From the NCBI GenBank assembly GCA_000437595.1, contig FR899857.1, forward strand, positions 14,362-20,537: a stretch of 6,176 nucleotides of DNA, given 5' to 3'. Below, piece by piece: positions 4,587 to 6,176 of this stretch. The position numbers and the translations under genes were made by a program. The stretch is from Faecalibacterium sp. CAG:74 (GTDB lineage: Bacteria; Bacillota; Clostridia; Christensenellales; Aristaeellaceae). The notes under the pieces were generated by a model, which worked only from the letters and a program-made list of their open reading frames with translations, was not told where the DNA came from and did no database searches. The first letter of the stretch is position 1; every line of letters starts with the position of its first letter.

Positions 4587-5690
4587 ATGTACGGCAAAGC
4601 CAAAGTCGGCAGACCCGATTGGTACATGATGGGCGCTTGTATCGTATTCGCTTTGACATTCAGCCTGCGCAGCGTGCCGCTGGCAGTGCTTCTGCTGCTG
4701 TTCATGCCTTTTTCGCTGCTCTCCCTCACGGGGGAACTGCCCCTGCCGACCCGCAACGCGCCAATCTGCCAGACATTGCTCTGCATCAGCATCCCGCTGC
4801 TCGTCATCGGCGCATTTTCCTCTCTGCTGCTCCTCCTGCCGAAGCTGCTCATTCCGTCCGCCTGCGTCTGGCTCTTCGGCGGCGCGCTGATGCTGTTCCT
4901 GCCGCCCGGCGCCTTCCGCAAATCGCGCATGGCAATGTATTGGGCGGTGATTTGCTTCGCCGCCGTCGTCGCGCTGCTGATGATGCTCCTTCAGCGCTAT
5001 CAGGCGTACGGCGACCTGTATGAGGGCTTGTCCTATGACATTCTGCGTGTCATGATGAACGCGCGGACGCGCCCGCAGGTGCTGTATTCCGCGTATGTGT
5101 CCGGGCTGGCGGCGCTGGATGCAAAACGCACGGCGGCGCTGGAAAGTCTCGCGGCGCTGACGGGCGGAAACGTGCTGCCGTGGCTGTCCGAGGATGTACT
5201 GCAGCAGCTGGAATGGAGCCTGCGCGCAACGATTGAGATAACGCTGCCATCCATCATGCCTGACCTGCTGGTCAAAGGAATCATGGCGTTCTCGCTGGGG
5301 ATGCTGCTGTGCTGGCGCAAATTTCCCGATGCGGCGGACACGCCGACCACCGACCGCTGGTTCATGCCCACCCCGCTGGGCATCAGCATGGCGGTGCTGC
5401 TGCTTCTGAGTGCGGCGCAGCTGTTTACAACGAACGCGACGGTTGCGCTGGCGGCTTCGCTGCTGGGCAGTGTGGCATTCTGGAGCTTCGCGGTGCAGGG
5501 CGTTTCGGCGCAGAATTTCGCCATGCTACGCGCGGGTGCAACGCGTGGCCGCCGCTGGTTTCTAACCATCCTGATGGTGCTGTTCGTGCCGATTCTGCCG
5601 ATGTTCGCGGGCTGCGTCGACCAAATCCGCGACCCGCGCGGACTGCGCGACGACCGCCATCGAAAAGACGATGATTTTTCTGATTTTTAA
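4587..5690 (+). CDS. DUF2232 (YybS-like) multi-span membrane protein
   Basis: 367 residues, very hydrophobic. Predicted membrane segments lie at about 14-45 (possibly two), 64-84, 88-106, 116-136, 224-242, 264-280, 286-306 and 323-343. A hydrophilic loop of about 75 residues (137-212) follows the first group. The features that suggest DUF2232 are the overall layout, the LPSIMPDLLVKGIMAFSLG segment before the fifth span group, and the tail GCVDQIRDPRGLR, which resembles the family's G-x-x-D-x-x-x-D-x-R ending. So does its position two genes or fewer upstream of rplI, as yybS in Bacillus subtilis. The biochemical role of this family is unknown. It is somewhat longer than YybS (about 309 residues). 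The C-terminus is strongly charged (DDRHRKDDDFSDF). It is probably cotranscribed with rplI, 21 bases downstream. Placement in DUF2232 is likely but not certain. Confidence 0.75.
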   Translation: MYGKAKVGRPDWYMMGACIVFALTFSLRSVPLAVLLLLFMPFSLLSLTGELPLPTRNAPICQTLLCISIPLLVIGAFSSLLLLLPKLLIPSACVWLFGGALMLFLPPGAFRKSRMAMYWAVICFAAVVALLMMLLQRYQAYGDLYEGLSYDILRVMMNARTRPQVLYSAYVSGLAALDAKRTAALESLAALTGGNVLPWLSEDVLQQLEWSLRATIEITLPSIMPDLLVKGIMAFSLGMLLCWRKFPDAADTPTTDRWFMPTPLGISMAVLLLLSAAQLFTTNATVALAASLLGSVAFWSFAVQGVSAQNFAMLRAGATRGRRWFLTILMVLFVPILPMFAGCVDQIRDPRGLRDDRHRKDDDFSDF

Positions 5691-5711
5691 GATTTAAGGA
5701 GGATACAGATT

Positions 5712-6164
5712 ATGAAGGTTATTTTGCTGGAAGATGTGAAGGGTGTCGGCAAGAAGGATCAGATTGTGAATGCGGCGGATGGCTACGCGCGCAACTTCCT
5801 GTTCCCCAAGAAGCTGGCGGTGGAAGCGACCCCCGGCGCGATGAAGGGCGTTGAGAAAATGCGCAAGGCGGAAGCCGAACGCGAAGCCCAGCGCCGTGCC
5901 GACGCGACGGCACAGGCGGACGCCCTGCGCGGCAAGGTCATCAGCATGTCGGTGAAGTGCGGCGCACAGGGGCGGCTGTACGGCTCGATTACGAGCGCGG
6001 AAGTTGCCGAGCAGCTGAAGGCGCAGCACGGCGTTGCGGTGGACAAGCGCGACATCAAGTGCGAGAACATCCGCGCCGTCGGCGATGTGGAGATTGAGGG
6101 GCGCCTGTACAAGGACATCTCCGCGAAGATGGTTGTGCATGTGGAAGCGGCGGCGGTGAAGTAA
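5712..6164 (+). CDS. rplI: 50S ribosomal protein L9
   Basis: 150 residues, the normal length for bL9, a 23S rRNA-binding protein of the large subunit at the base of the L1 stalk that helps limit frameshifting. The N-terminal rRNA-binding domain (1-40) contains MKVILLEDVKGVGKKD and DGYARNFLFPKKLAVEA. A long charged linker helix spans about 41-75 (EKMRKAEAEREAQRRADA), and the C-terminal domain (76-150) includes GRLYGSIT (88-95) and DKRDI (111-115). AAGGAGG (5696-5702) lies 9 bases before the ATG. Compared with the usual L9 signature, Asp16 stands where Gly/Asn is usual, Ala21 replaces Val, and Lys34 replaces Gly in the FPKKLA segment. The identification is not in doubt. It is expressed with the DUF2232 gene; no terminator is visible in the 12 bases that follow. 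Confidence 0.98.
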   Translation: MKVILLEDVKGVGKKDQIVNAADGYARNFLFPKKLAVEATPGAMKGVEKMRKAEAEREAQRRADATAQADALRGKVISMSVKCGAQGRLYGSITSAEVAEQLKAQHGVAVDKRDIKCENIRAVGDVEIEGRLYKDISAKMVVHVEAAAVK

Positions 6165-6176
6165 GGCCGTAACCGC

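Noticed and set aside
5694..6140. Minus-strand open frame (148 codons) opposite rplI
   Set aside because: It is antisense to an unmistakable L9 gene; its His/Arg/Leu-rich translation has no motif.

Overview
The window looks like a chromosomal segment of a moderately GC-rich Gram-positive bacterium of the Firmicutes, most likely a gut-type Clostridia. This is an inference. It rests on strong AAGGAGG-type ribosome binding sites before every gene, consensus housekeeping (SigA-type) promoters, a secreted CHAP/BIG2/SH3 protein of a style common in gut Clostridia, and a DUF2232 (YybS-like) membrane protein directly before rplI. Genus cannot be assigned.

Layout. Bases 1-2664 (minus strand) encode a large secreted modular protein that runs off the left edge; 888 residues are visible, without a stop. 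It reads signal peptide, CHAP-type cysteine hydrolase domain, BIG2 immunoglobulin-like domain, four SH3-like modules, a C-type-lectin-fold domain, and the start of a fifth SH3-like module. Bases 2665-3207 are the only long gene-free stretch. They hold a textbook TTGACA-N17-TATAAT promoter for the secreted protein, a hairpin at the very 5' end of its predicted mRNA, several inverted and direct repeats, and an extended -10 promoter for the rightward gene. Bases 3208-4371 (plus) encode a family 4-type glycosyltransferase whose 3' end carries a degenerate 40/39-bp tandem duplication. A one-base excess in a G6 run there appears to have cut off the ancestral C-terminus. An intrinsic terminator at 4463-4496 closes that unit. 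A new promoter at 4519-4547 then drives a two-gene operon: a 367-residue DUF2232 multi-membrane-span protein (4587-5690) and ribosomal protein L9, rplI (5712-6164).

How the genes fit together. The secreted protein and the glycosyltransferase are divergently transcribed from one regulatory region. Both plausibly act on the cell envelope: cell-wall hydrolysis or surface binding, and polysaccharide or glycoconjugate synthesis. A functional link is only suggested by position. The right-hand pair is a housekeeping block. In Bacillus and many Clostridia the order is yybS-gdpP-rplI-dnaB/C; here gdpP is absent between the DUF2232 gene and rplI.

The points most worth a second look are the lectin-bearing CHAP protein, the duplicated and frameshifted glycosyltransferase tail, the missing gdpP, and the structured divergent regulatory region. 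I found no tRNA, rRNA, CRISPR array, insertion sequence or clear evidence of a wholly new system.
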